A stretch of DNA of 64,000 bases. It comes from Nitrosomonas nitrosa (GTDB lineage Bacteria > Pseudomonadota > Gammaproteobacteria > Burkholderiales > Nitrosomonadaceae). The stretch is taken from the NCBI RefSeq assembly GCF_003051105.1, contig NZ_QAOO01000003.1:1-64000 (forward strand). Reading direction: 5' to 3'. The position numbers and the translations under genes were made by a program. Below the pieces are notes generated by a model that did no database searches, was not told the DNA's origin, and saw only the letters and a list, made by a program, of their open reading frames with translations. This document shows, in pieces, positions 33,591 to 43,072 of the stretch. The stretch's first letter is position 1, and each line of letters begins with the position of its first letter.

Positions 33591-33645
33591 CGGCATTTCC
33601 ATGCTTTTTCCATGCAAGGAAGTAACCGTTTATTTCTTTGGATAA

Positions 33646-34920
33646 TCAGTGTATTTTGCGCATTCCGATCAAGTGCAGCGAGTCTTGTTTGCTCTGATTG
33701 GTGAGATGCCATTTGCGGATGATGACCATCGAGATCGATACGAACGCGCCAAATAGCCCGATGACGATGTAGATATGCACATCCAACATGATCAGCAGCG
33801 CATACAGTAATAGCATGCTCAGGATGCTGAGGTTTTCGTTGAAATTCTGTACCGCAATCGAGTGCCCTGCACCCATGAGAATATGACCGCGATGCTGGAG
33901 TAAAGCATTCATCGGTACGACGAAGAAACCTGCCAACCCGCCGATCAAAATGAGGAGGATGACAGCGAGCCACAAATCACGGACAACGATCATGATCATG
34001 ACAACGATACCCATGGCGATCCCCAGCGGAATGACCTTGACCGAATCGCGCAACGTAATCATCTTGGCTGCCAGAACGGAGCCAGCGGCTATGCCTAACG
34101 CCACCACGCCTTGTAGCTGAGCGGCCTGATTGAGCGCGAAGCCCAACGCGATATCGGCCCATTTCAACACGATGAATTGTAAGGTTGCTCCTGCTCCCCA
34201 GAACAAAGTAGTCACGGCGAGAGAGATCTGGCCCAGCTTGTCGCTCCACAATAACTTGACGCAGTGTGCAAATTCATGGATCAGAAAGAAAGGGCTTTTT
34301 TTCGGAATACGGTGATCGATGCCCGTATCCGGGATAAATAAGTTGAAGGTAGCAGCAATCGTATAAAAGAAGGCAATCAGCAAGATAGCTGATTCGATCG
34401 GCGAATCGATCCCGGTATCGATGAGCGGGAAATCGATAGACAGCAAGGCCGAGGCAATGGCAGGCGTAATCAGCAATCCCCCTAGCACCGTTCCCAATAC
34501 GATGGAGCCGACAGTCAATCCTTCGATCCAGCCATTGGCGATCACCAGTTTTTCCGGCGGCAGCAACTCGGTCAATATACCGTATTTGGCAGGTGAGTAA
34601 GCCGCCGCACCTAATCCGACGATCGCGTAAGCACCAAGCGCGGAATACTGGTGCGTCGCAAAGAACAAGAGAATACACCCTGCGATTTTGATGGAATTGC
34701 TGATGAACATGACGCGGCCTTTGGCCATGGAATCAGCGAATGCGCCTACGAAGGGCGCCAGGATGACGTAGAACAGTACAAAAACGAATTTAAGAATAGG
34801 CGTTAGAAAAGCAGGTGCATGCAGATCGATTAATAGCGCGATCGCAACGACCAGCAACGCATTGTCGGCGAGCGACGAGAAAAATTGTGCCGCCATTATC
34901 GTATAGAATCCGCGCCCCAA
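33646..34920 (-). CDS. lplT: Lysophospholipid transporter LplT
   Basis: A 424-residue major-facilitator permease with about twelve membrane helices. The N-terminus FYTIMAAQFFSSLADNAL and the loop GAFADSMAKGRVMFISN match LplT, which flips lysophosphatidylethanolamine inward for repair by acyl transfer. No fused Aas acyltransferase is present. A GAGGAGG four bases before a TTG at 34920 supports that start and gives the family-like N-terminus. It converges with udg. Confidence 0.93.
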   Translation of the reverse strand: MGRGFYTIMAAQFFSSLADNALLVVAIALLIDLHAPAFLTPILKFVFVLFYVILAPFVGAFADSMAKGRVMFISNSIKIAGCILLFFATHQYSALGAYAIVGLGAAAYSPAKYGILTELLPPEKLVIANGWIEGLTVGSIVLGTVLGGLLITPAIASALLSIDFPLIDTGIDSPIESAILLIAFFYTIAATFNLFIPDTGIDHRIPKKSPFFLIHEFAHCVKLLWSDKLGQISLAVTTLFWGAGATLQFIVLKWADIALGFALNQAAQLQGVVALGIAAGSVLAAKMITLRDSVKVIPLGIAMGIVVMIMIVVRDLWLAVILLILIGGLAGFFVVPMNALLQHRGHILMGAGHSIAVQNFNENLSILSMLLLYALLIMLDVHIYIVIGLFGAFVSISMVIIRKWHLTNQSKQDSLHLIGMRKIH

Positions 34921-34992
34921 ATGACCTCCTCAGTAGCCTCTATTTAAAATTTTTCTTAACACTCAGCAGATGACGGCAGGGTGATATCACAA

Positions 34993-35117
34993 GGGCACCA
35001 CTTAAAATTCAGAGCACTCAACAGGGCGGGGCGAGACAAACACATGCCGACGCAGCCTATTGCCGATAAATAAGGAAACATTTTATTTATGAGCGACGAT
35101 GTATCGTGACGAAAAAT
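34993..35117 (-). repeat. Dispersed non-coding repeat, family 2, copy 1
   Basis: Read on the minus strand, this segment aligns by eye over its whole length with 49775-49890 on the plus strand. Shared blocks include AATGTTTCCTTA, ATAGGCTGCGTC, CCTGTT and CTGAATT. It ends about 70 bases before the lplT start, so in this orientation it is part of the lplT leader. No open reading frame is conserved between the copies. Confidence 0.6.
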
Positions 35118-35216
35118 GAAAGTTTAGGGTGCCCAAGATTTTCATGATTATATAAGCGAAATGATACTGCTGATGCATTTCATCGCGATGAAAATTTATC
35201 TCAGTGCGCTACTACT

Positions 35217-35318
35217 TATACCCCTCGCACCTCAAAATTCGCAACTATACCTTCTCCCGCTGGGAGAAGGTTGGATGAGGGATGATAAAAAATCGAATTT
35301 TGAGGTGCGAAGTGTATA
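35217..35318. repeat. MITE-like palindromic repeat, copy B
   Basis: A 102-base copy in the opposite orientation to the others (centre CCTTCTCCCGCTGGGAGAAGG). TATA occurs at both ends. It lies in the 624-base gap between the lplT start and the rlpA end; that gap holds this repeat and the family-2 repeat but no gene I can support. Confidence 0.85.
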
Positions 35319-35544
35319 AAAATATATTAGGGGCAGTTGGTTCGGGCAAAAATAGGTAAAGTGACCATTGGGTCAATCGTTAATAAACGAGTAGCCCAAT
35401 CTTTTCAATTATTTGGCAGAGAGGTTATGTTCTTCGTTTGATGGAAACGGCTATGTGCTCTAATGAAGGGCGTACACAGTCACCCAAACACCCAAAAAGT
35501 TTATGGGGTTTATGGCAGCAAGTTGATAAGTGTGATGCAATTAT

Positions 35545-36114
35545 CTACGGATTGCTCGCCACGCTTTCGAGATATTCCACTTTTACTTCGGTAAGCCCCT
35601 GTTTATGTAAGCCAATGCGTTTTGCTGCCCCCTGCGATAGATCGATCAATCGATTTTTCTTGAAAGGCCCGCGATCATTGACAATGACATCGACGCTGCG
35701 GCCATTGCGAAGATTGGTCACTCTGACTTTACTGGGAAGCGGCAGCGTTTTGTGAGCGGCAGTGAGTCCATGCGGGTTGAAACGCGTGCCCATCGCTGTG
35801 CGGTTACCGGATTCTGAACCATACCATGATGCGATACCCCGTTCCTTGTATCCGATGGCTGAAGACATAGGATAATAGGTTTGGCCGCGTACTTTGTAGG
35901 GTTTGTTATAGGGTTTGTTGTGGGGGGCGGTCGATTGAGGGCGGCTGAGCGAGGGTGTGGGGGATTTAATGGGCGCAGAACAACCGCTGAATAAAAACAC
36001 CATCAGCAATAACGATAAACCAGCGAGTCTGAGAGAGGTGAATATCTGCGTTGTAGACTGAATATGCGCGGGCGGTTGATTGAATAAACACTTTGTTGAT
36101 TCATTTATCGTCAT
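35545..36114 (-). CDS. rlpA: RlpA-like septal ring lytic transglycosylase (lipoprotein)
   Basis: A lipoprotein of about 189 residues with lipobox LFSGC and a double-psi beta-barrel domain. Landmarks are GIASWYGSESGNRTAMGTRF, LTAAHKTLPLPSKVRVTNL, VDVIVNDRGPF and LIDLSQGAAKRIGL. The catalytic-type residues (E/S-G-N-R-T-A-x-G and D-R-G-P) are in place. The C-terminal SPOR domain of longer RlpA proteins is missing, as in many short family members. RlpA cuts peptidoglycan strands lacking stem peptides during daughter-cell separation. Either the ATG at 36114 or that at 36123 could be the start; an AAGG lies two and eleven bases away respectively. Confidence 0.88.
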   Translation of the reverse strand: MTINESTKCLFNQPPAHIQSTTQIFTSLRLAGLSLLLMVFLFSGCSAPIKSPTPSLSRPQSTAPHNKPYNKPYKVRGQTYYPMSSAIGYKERGIASWYGSESGNRTAMGTRFNPHGLTAAHKTLPLPSKVRVTNLRNGRSVDVIVNDRGPFKKNRLIDLSQGAAKRIGLHKQGLTEVKVEYLESVASNP

Positions 36115-36382
36115 AATAATCATTACCTTCTATTATCAAAATTGGTTAGTTTAATAGCTGCAAGCAGCTTGCGAATTTGTGTAAAACAGGCTGCACGCAC
36201 TGTAATGAATGATACGGGTTGCCTATCATAACAATCGTTGCCCAGATTGACCAAATTAGGCGGGCCAAAAAATAAATTGGGAGACCCTGCAAACCATGGC
36301 GGATCAACGATTCTGAAACCTTCCGGCATTCTGTATGTCAATTATTTATTTATATTAATCATTGAGTTATCAATAATATTTC

Positions 36383-37945
36383 ATGCCAACACCCACCACA
36401 TCCAGCAATGTTATTTCCGTTAATTGGTCAGGGGATATCCGGATCGATGCGCTCATGTTTGGCCAGCGATGGACGAATTCGACTATTTCTTACAGTTTTC
36501 CTAACCAGTATTCCTTCTGGTCGACGGATCCTTTTACTGGCTACGGCCCAGAAAATGGGGATGAAGAACCCTGGAGCAGCGCTTTTTCGCCGCTTACGCC
36601 CTCCGATCAGGAAGCGTTTAATCTTGCTTTGCAGCGCTGGTCGAATGTCGCCGCGATCCAATTCAATCCGGTGACCGAATCGCAGTTTACCGTGGGTGAC
36701 CTGCGCGCAGCTTATACCTTCACCACTGAAATGACGGGGGCAGAAGCATGGACTTATTTGCCAACCGGTATTCCAGCGGGAGGTGATATCTGGTTCAACA
36801 AGGAAAGCAACAGCGCCAGAGTGAAATGGTCTGAGGGCAACTATTCGTTTCTGACGGCCATGCATGAGATTGGCCATGCGTTGGGTCTTACGCATCCGTT
36901 CGATAATAGGCAATTTCCCGCTTCGCTTGACACGATGTCATCGACCATCATGAGTTATTCGGCTATCGCTGGAGATAAGAGCTCGGGGCTGACATTTTAT
37001 CCGACGACCCCGATGCTGTTGGATATCCTGGCCATTCAGCATATGTATGGCGCAAACGAACTTTATCATCGGGAAGATAACGTCTATCAGTTCGATGACA
37101 CCCGAACTTACCATGAGACGATTTGGGATGGCGGCGGCATCGATTGGATTCAATACCACGGAACACAAGCCGCGCGCATAGACCTGAGAGAAGCGGAAGG
37201 GTCCTCTATCGGCAATACCGTTATGGCCTTGGATAGTAACAGCGAGCACGCCATACCCAATGTCTGGATCGCTTATGGAACGGTGATCGAGCATGCGCAA
37301 GGAGGACAGAGCGACGACTTGCTGATCGGTAACGATCATGACAACATTTTGGTCGGCGGCAATGGCCGGGATACCTTGGTCGGGCTAGGGGGGCGCGATA
37401 CGTTCCACGGCGAGGCAGGGGTCGATACCGTTTTGTATTTGGGAGAGCGCGCACGTTACGCGGTATCCCAATCCGAGGGTGGCTATACCGTCGTTGATCA
37501 AGCGGGATCCGATGGGCAGGACAATGCAACGGGGATCGAGCGTTTGCAATTCAACGATATGGGATTGGCACTGGATTTGGATGGTTACGCCGGTCAAGTG
37601 GCAAAATTGCTGGGTGCTGTCTTTGGCGCGGCCGAAGTGGATAACAAAGCGTATGTCGGTACGGGTTTATGGCTGTTTGATGGGGGCATGAACCATGAAG
37701 CGGTAGCGACAGTCGCGCTCGATGCGGTCGGGGTAAGCACGCATGACGAGGTGGTGACGCTGCTCTGGCGCAACCTGTTTGGCAGCAATCCCACCCAAGC
37801 TGAAAAACAACCTTATTTGCAAGTATTGGAGAGCGGAGAAGTTTCGGCGGCTGCTTTGGCGATCTACGCTGCCGATTCGGCGATCAATACGGGCAACATC
37901 GATCTCGTCGGCTTGATGCAAACGGGGGTCGAATACACCCTGTAG
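36383..37945 (+). CDS. Serralysin-type M10 metalloprotease with RTX repeats
   Basis: A 520-residue secreted protease. The zinc motif HEIGHALGLTHP (H-E-x-x-H-x-x-G-x-x-H) is complete and is followed by the Met-turn STIMSYS. A short calcium-binding RTX part follows (DLLIGNDHDNILVGGNGRD and GLGGRDTFHGEAG). The C-terminal 150 residues (GYAGQVAKLLGAVFGAAEVDN...) resemble the DUF4214-type tail of repeat proteins. There is no N-terminal signal peptide, as expected for type I secretion through an ABC/TolC channel, but no transporter genes occur in this window. Its target is unknown. Confidence 0.9.
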   Translation: MPTPTTSSNVISVNWSGDIRIDALMFGQRWTNSTISYSFPNQYSFWSTDPFTGYGPENGDEEPWSSAFSPLTPSDQEAFNLALQRWSNVAAIQFNPVTESQFTVGDLRAAYTFTTEMTGAEAWTYLPTGIPAGGDIWFNKESNSARVKWSEGNYSFLTAMHEIGHALGLTHPFDNRQFPASLDTMSSTIMSYSAIAGDKSSGLTFYPTTPMLLDILAIQHMYGANELYHREDNVYQFDDTRTYHETIWDGGGIDWIQYHGTQAARIDLREAEGSSIGNTVMALDSNSEHAIPNVWIAYGTVIEHAQGGQSDDLLIGNDHDNILVGGNGRDTLVGLGGRDTFHGEAGVDTVLYLGERARYAVSQSEGGYTVVDQAGSDGQDNATGIERLQFNDMGLALDLDGYAGQVAKLLGAVFGAAEVDNKAYVGTGLWLFDGGMNHEAVATVALDAVGVSTHDEVVTLLWRNLFGSNPTQAEKQPYLQVLESGEVSAAALAIYAADSAINTGNIDLVGLMQTGVEYTL

Positions 37946-37998
37946 ACGATGGTAAACGGGTGATCAGGTTCAATTAGCATTATAATAACAAGCCTATT

Positions 37999-38101
37999 TA
38001 TACGCATCGCACCTCAAAATTCGATTTTTTATCATCCCTCATCCAACCTTCTCCCAGCGGGAGAAGGTATGGTTGCCGAATTTTGAGGTGCGATGCGTAT
38101 A
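37999..38101. repeat. MITE-like palindromic repeat, copy C
   Basis: The most symmetrical copy, 103 bases. The left end TACGCATCGCACCTCAAAAT is exactly inverted at the right end, giving arms of about 25 bases, with TA duplets outside. The centre is CCTTCTCCCAGCGGGAGAAGG. It ends 24 bases before the prfB start codon, so it forms most of the prfB leader. Confidence 0.88.
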
Positions 38102-38125
38102 TCAAATCAATTTTTTGGATAGCTC

Positions 38126-39236
38126 ATGGACATAGAACAAATCAATAGCCTTACGCATCAATTGACCGATTTGCAAGATCGGCAGAAATCCTTGCGGAGG
38201 TATCTTTGACTTCGATAACAAGAAACTACGCTTAACGGAAGTCTCAAGGCAGGCAGAAGATCCCTCGGTCTGGAACGATGCGCAGCGCGCCCAAGAACTC
38301 GGGCGTGAAAAGAAAGCACTGGAAAGTGTGGTGTTGACGCTCGAAACGATCGAGCGGCAATTGCAGGATGCCGTCGAATTACTGCAAATCGCCAGGGAAG
38401 AAAACGACGAAGCGACGTTGCAAAGCATCGTCACCGATGTGACGGGAATCGAAAAGACCGTGGCGGACATGGAATTTCGCCGTATGTTCGCAGATCCGAT
38501 GGACCCGAATAACTGCTTCATCGATATTCAATCCGGATCGGGTGGAACGGAAGCACAGGATTGGGCGTCCATGCTGGAGCGCATGTATTTGCGTTACTGC
38601 GAACGCCGTGGCTTCGCCGTCGAATTGCTGGAAGAGTCTGCGGGGGATACCGCAGGAATCAAGAGCGCTACCCTTAAAGTGACGGGCGAATACGCCTATG
38701 GCTATCTGCGCACCGAAACCGGCGTGCATCGACTAGTGCGTAAATCCCCGTTCGATTCAGGCAATCGCCGCCATACTTCTTTTGCGAGTGTCTTCGTTTA
38801 CCCGGAAGTCGATGACAGCATCGAAATCGACATTAACCCTGCCGATTTGCGCATCGACACTTTCCGCGCTTCCGGCGCCGGTGGGCAGCATATCAACAAG
38901 ACCGATTCGGCCGTGCGGATCACGCATCTGCCCACCAACATCGTGGTGCAATGCCAAAGCGGCCGCTCGCAACACCGCAATAGAGCCGATGCTATGGCCA
39001 TGCTCAAATCCCGTCTTTACGAAGCGGAGTTGCGCAAACGCAACGAAACCAAGCAAGCGGTGGAAGACGCCAAAACCGATATCGCCTGGGGATACCAGAT
39101 CCGCTCCTACGTACTGGACCAATCCCGCATCAAGGATTTACGCACCAATGTCGAGATCGGCAATACCCAAGCGGTGCTCGATGGCGATTTGGACGATTTT
39201 ATTCAAGCGAGCCTGAAGCAGGGTGTCGATGCATGA
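38126..39236 (+). CDS. prfB: Peptide chain release factor 2 with programmed +1 frameshift
   Basis: RF2 ends translation at UGA and UAA. The first 26 codons from ATG 38126 end at an in-frame TGA (38207-38209) inside CTTTGAC, preceded by a GGAGG at 38196-38200. This is the classical autoregulatory site: low RF2 lets the ribosome slip +1 from CTT onto the next frame. The main frame then reads on to 39236, for about 369 residues in all. The GGQ loop [16 protein letters not shown] and the stop-reading SPF in [13 protein letters not shown] are intact. It is a programmed shift, not damage. Confidence 0.96.
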
Positions 39237-39310
39237 CGGCCCGAGGTAGGGTGCAAAAAGCCAAGCGCATTGCAGTGTAATGCATCGTGAGGCGGGTATA
39301 GGCTACATTT

Positions 39311-39337
39311 GGCGCAATGCCCTGTGGCTATTGCGCC
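39311..39337. terminator. Hairpin between convergent prfB and the TPR gene
   Basis: GGCGCAAT (39311-39318) is exactly inverted at ATTGCGCC (39330-39337), with an 11-base loop and TTT after it. It lies between two converging genes and may stop transcription from both sides, though the T-run is short. Confidence 0.5.
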
Positions 39338-39352
39338 TTTACGGTTTACCGT

Positions 39353-40549
39353 CTAACGTGGGTTTGAATCATTTTGAGCGAGCTGGATCGTTTCTTGTTT
39401 GTTGAAAAATGCCACTTCGCTGGCGATATCTTGGCCGAGCAAGATTTTGAGCTGGGTGTCTGAACGCAGTTCGGCTGTTTCCATTATCTTGACGGAACTC
39501 GGCATGAGTTGACTGATTTTCTCGGCAAGCGCCAACGCGCTTGGATGGTAATGAATTTCGGTATGGGCTTGCCGGAATGTTTCATGATTCGTCAGACGCG
39601 TATTGTCAAAGCCGAATTGTTTTAGGTAAGTAGCGATGTTTCTCGCCATGCCGGTGACGCCATTGCCGTTGGATACTTCAATTTTATGAGGGTGTATTGC
39701 GGCGGTGTCTGTTTTTTCCCTGGGTTGGACTTCTGCTGCACGGTCTGCAACCAGGGGTGTCAGTTGGATAGGCTGATCGATCGTCGATGCGGTAACAGGG
39801 ATTGCCCTGGAAGCCCGGATGGGTTCGGGTTCTGCGGTTAACGTTGTAGCGGGGGCTGCAGGCAGTGCTTGTGCAGGTTTTTGATCTTCGTTTCTGAACT
39901 CATAAACCTGCGGTGCAACCTGTACAAGCGATTGAGAGGATTGGGGGCTACTGAGTTGCATGATCTGCGATTGTGGCGCATTCGCGGTGAGCGTAACGAT
40001 CGCAGGTCTTTGCTCGGTAGCTGGATCGATCGACGCGATGGCATCCTGCTCGTTCAATCCCATACGTTTTTGTACAGTAGCCAGGTTGCGGCTGGCTTTC
40101 GAGTTGCTCGGGTCAAAATGCAGCGCTTCCCGAAATGCGTCGGCCGCTTCTCGATACCGTTCCTGCAGGAGATAGGCATAACCAAGATTGTTATGCAGAT
40201 AAGTGGCAGTCGGAGTCAGCTCGATCGCTTTCTGAAAATGCTCCAATGCCAATGAATAGTCTCCCTGCGACGAATAGACCACGCCCAACGCATTGTGCGC
40301 TTCGACGTAATCGGGATCAGCCATGAGCGCTTTTTGATAGGTGGCGATGGCATTCGCGTAGCTGAGCATCCTGTGGTAGTAGCGGCCCAGGTGATACAGA
40401 TTCTCTGCACTGGTGTCCGCATGCCGCACATTCATGACGGGATTGATATGCAATGCCGAGTATTCCTTGCCGGAGTAGAGGGAAGAACAGCCCGATAACG
40501 CGGTCAGGCAACCCAATGCCCAAGCCAGCTTTTGTTTGTTTGCATCCAT
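39353..40549 (-). CDS. TPR lipoprotein with LytR C-terminal domain (Tad locus)
   Basis: A 398-residue protein with a lipoprotein-like signal (LTALSGCSS). Three or more TPR units follow (ENLYHLGRYYHRMLSYANAIATYQKAL and the next two repeats), then a long Pro/Ala-rich linker. At the end is a LytR_C-like domain (KIEVSNGNGVTGMARNIATYLKQFGF). It is the last gene of the Tad operon, after tadD, and is probably an envelope scaffold for the pilus machine; this role is inferred. Confidence 0.8.
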   Translation of the reverse strand: MDANKQKLAWALGCLTALSGCSSLYSGKEYSALHINPVMNVRHADTSAENLYHLGRYYHRMLSYANAIATYQKALMADPDYVEAHNALGVVYSSQGDYSLALEHFQKAIELTPTATYLHNNLGYAYLLQERYREAADAFREALHFDPSNSKASRNLATVQKRMGLNEQDAIASIDPATEQRPAIVTLTANAPQSQIMQLSSPQSSQSLVQVAPQVYEFRNEDQKPAQALPAAPATTLTAEPEPIRASRAIPVTASTIDQPIQLTPLVADRAAEVQPREKTDTAAIHPHKIEVSNGNGVTGMARNIATYLKQFGFDNTRLTNHETFRQAHTEIHYHPSALALAEKISQLMPSSVKIMETAELRSDTQLKILLGQDIASEVAFFNKQETIQLAQNDSNPR

Positions 40550-40552
40550 AAT

Positions 40553-41053
40553 TCAGTCTCCCGTGGTTTCTGTTTTGTTACGAATGGCGTTCAAATTAGC
40601 GCGTGCGTTCACGTTTTCCGGGTCGAGCCGCAACGCGTGTTCAAACGCCCCGATCGCCTCTGCGTCGCGCCCCATCAATAAATAGGCATAACCGAGGTTG
40701 TTGCGTAAATGCGAAGCCAGCGGCGCCAACGACACGGCTTTTTGTAGGTGCTGAAGCGCAGGTTCGAATCTACCCTGGATGGCATAAATCACCCCCAGCC
40801 CGTTGTGCGCCTCGGCATGATTGGGATCGATCGCCAGAATATGTTCATAGGTGGTGATCGCCTCTGAAAATTGCGCCGCTTCCTGCTGTTTGCGGCCGAG
40901 CTGGTACATTTGTTCCATTCTTTGGGCAAGTTGCTGCTGGTTTTTCTCGCTTGCGCCAGCCGATCCGGTAGCCTGTTTGCCAAGCTGGCTGGCGCAGCCG
41001 GTGAAGAGGAAGAGACAGCCGAGCACCCACAATAATCGTTTTAGATTCACCAT
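40553..41053 (-). CDS. tadD: TadD-like TPR lipoprotein
   Basis: A 166-residue lipoprotein (lipobox LFTGC near residue 19) with about three TPR repeats: QLGRKQQEAAQFSEAITTYEHILAI, HNGLGVIYAIQGRFEPALQHLQKAV and NLGYAYLLMGRDAEAIGAFEHAL. TadD proteins help assemble the outer-membrane secretin of Flp/Tad pili. It follows tadC by 11 bases. Confidence 0.85.
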   Translation of the reverse strand: MVNLKRLLWVLGCLFLFTGCASQLGKQATGSAGASEKNQQQLAQRMEQMYQLGRKQQEAAQFSEAITTYEHILAIDPNHAEAHNGLGVIYAIQGRFEPALQHLQKAVSLAPLASHLRNNLGYAYLLMGRDAEAIGAFEHALRLDPENVNARANLNAIRNKTETTGD

Positions 41054-41064
41054 AATGTTTTCCT

Positions 41065-42012
41065 TTATTCGCCTGCAAAGGTAGGTAGCAAGATACGGTA
41101 TATACTGATAAACGCTGGTCCCATGAGCACGACCATCAGGGAAGGGAAGATAAAAAAAATCAGCGGAAATAGCAGCTTCAATGCAATTTTAGCAGCCGCT
41201 TCTTCGGCTCGCAGACGGCGCTTGGTACGCAAGGTATCCGAATAGACACGCAGCGAATCTGCCGTGCTCGTACCAAAGCGGTCTGCTTGAACGAGCATGG
41301 CAACCAAAGCTTCTATTTCCTCAACGCCTGTACGTAAAGCAAGATTACGCAGCGCTTTTTCCCGAGAAGCGCCCGCGCGTAACTCCAGTCCTACCAAATG
41401 GATTTCTTCTGCCAGAACTTGACTACTGATTTTCATTTCCTCCCCGACTTTGGCTAATGCTGCATCTAGACCCAATCCCGCTTCAACGCAGACGGTCATC
41501 AAATCAATTGCATCAGGAAAATTCTCGAAGAGCTCGCGTTGACGGGAGGCTATGAGGCGAGCAAGTATTATATTGGGTAGGTAATAACCTAGTGTCGCCA
41601 ATAGTAGTAATGTGAAAGCGGCGCCACTAGCGCTCAATTCTAGCCGACCAATACCTGTCGATAATAAGAAGATGGCCGGCAACATCAAGGCAAGCACTGT
41701 TTTGGTAGCAAAATAAATTGTAGGTGCTGCGCTTGAACGAAAACCAGCATGCATGAAGCGTGCACGAAATGCCGATTTATTCCAATCTTCTTCGGGTAAA
41801 GAGAGTTTTGCTAATGGTTCCGATAGTTTAACCACTGTTTCCTTCCAAACATCAGCTTCTTTGTCTTTATCCAGTGTATTGCCTTTTCTAGCAATCTGTT
41901 TTAGACGGACCTGGGTGGCGCCTGGCGATACTATTAGCATTATTGCATAAGCAATGCCCGCAACGGCAAGAAAAACTATGACTAGAAAAATAGTTTGTTC
42001 AGAAATCATCAT
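41065..42012 (-). CDS. tadC: Tad pilus inner-membrane platform protein TadC
   Basis: A type II/IV secretion F-domain membrane protein of about 315 residues. The T2SSF signature is ELFENFPDAIDLMTVCVEAGLGLDAALAKV. Hydrophobic segments lie near the N-terminus, in the middle and at the C-terminus. It forms the platform with TadB that couples to the TadA ATPase. The ATG at 42012 has an AAGGTGAG just upstream and is preferred to the frame start at 42045. Confidence 0.9.
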   Translation of the reverse strand: MMISEQTIFLVIVFLAVAGIAYAIMLIVSPGATQVRLKQIARKGNTLDKDKEADVWKETVVKLSEPLAKLSLPEEDWNKSAFRARFMHAGFRSSAAPTIYFATKTVLALMLPAIFLLSTGIGRLELSASGAAFTLLLLATLGYYLPNIILARLIASRQRELFENFPDAIDLMTVCVEAGLGLDAALAKVGEEMKISSQVLAEEIHLVGLELRAGASREKALRNLALRTGVEEIEALVAMLVQADRFGTSTADSLRVYSDTLRTKRRLRAEEAAAKIALKLLFPLIFFIFPSLMVVLMGPAFISIYRILLPTFAGE

Positions 42013-42088
42013 ATGCTCACCTTTATGTCCAGTGGAGAGAAACAATTAGTAGATTCATGATATTTTTTATTAATCAGACATGTGTGAC

Positions 42089-43063
42089 TCATACGCGTAT
42101 TTTTATGATACGCGACATGGCAAAAATACCGACTACCATCATTCCGAGTGCAACCGCGATGATGAATGGACCTGCTGGATCAGTCCACAAGATGCTCATG
42201 AAACTTGGATTAACGATATTGAGTAATACTGCCATGGCGAAAGGCAAGGATGAGAGAATCCATGCAGATAGACGGCCTTCTGCTGATAGGACGCGTACCT
42301 TACCAAGAAGAGTGAGCCTAGCGCGTATCAAACTACTGATTTTATCCAGGAGCTCGGCTAAATTTCCGCCACTCTCGCGTTGAATAAGTACAGCAATGAC
42401 AAAATATCGCAAGTCAGTAATAGGTACACGCGTGGCGAGACCCATCAGTGCAGTGTGTATGGGCACGCCGTAATTGACCTCATCAAAGACCATGCGAAAT
42501 TCGCTGGCAGTGGGTTCGCTGCTTTCGGTTGCTGCCATTTGAAGTGCGCCAGGAAAAGCATGACCCGCTTTGAGTGCGCGCGACATTAGATCTATGGTTT
42601 CAGGCAGTTGCTGCTCAATTGCGCGTAGACGTTTATTTTTTTCCCTGAATATAAAGAAAAAAGGCAGCGAACCGCCAACAATCGCGCTTAGCAGAATGAC
42701 GGGCAATGACATATTGAACAATGCGGCAACTGCCATTGCACCTATTCCCATTATGAAAATATAGCCTATAAATCTGGAAACCAATAGCGGCTGCCCTGAT
42801 TGCAGCAATAATTGATCCAGAATATGCACGCGTGGAATGCTGAGCAACAATTTTTGGAGGGGGGGAGAATGACTCAGCAGTCGTTGTTTGAGCAAAGATA
42901 CATTGCCATCTTCGTTTTGGCTGATAGTAATTTCTTGTAAACGTTTCTGGATGCGCTGGACCTTTTTCCCCAGATGTGCGTTCCAAATCAAGTAGCCGCC
43001 CTCTAATAACAAAACGACTGCAAGAAAGGCAAGTACTATAAAGAAATAATAAAGGTAGTCCAT
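42089..43063 (-). CDS. tadB: Tad pilus inner-membrane platform protein TadB
   Basis: A 324-residue protein with a T2SSF domain (QLPETIDLMSRALKAGHAFPGALQMAA) and four main hydrophobic segments, two in the N-terminal half and two at the end. It pairs with TadC in the inner membrane. It follows tadA by nine bases. Confidence 0.92.
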   Translation of the reverse strand: MDYLYYFFIVLAFLAVVLLLEGGYLIWNAHLGKKVQRIQKRLQEITISQNEDGNVSLLKQRLLSHSPPLQKLLLSIPRVHILDQLLLQSGQPLLVSRFIGYIFIMGIGAMAVAALFNMSLPVILLSAIVGGSLPFFFIFREKNKRLRAIEQQLPETIDLMSRALKAGHAFPGALQMAATESSEPTASEFRMVFDEVNYGVPIHTALMGLATRVPITDLRYFVIAVLIQRESGGNLAELLDKISSLIRARLTLLGKVRVLSAEGRLSAWILSSLPFAMAVLLNIVNPSFMSILWTDPAGPFIIAVALGMMVVGIFAMSRIIKIRV

Positions 43064-43072
43064 AGATGCCTC

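Noticed and set aside
35438..35755. 105-aa plus-strand frame overlapping the rlpA end
   Set aside because: Most of it is antisense to the well-supported rlpA-like gene, and it lacks a start signal.
36123..36341. 72-aa minus-strand frame upstream of rlpA
   Set aside because: No ribosome site and no recognisable family; more likely leader DNA of rlpA and the divergent protease gene.
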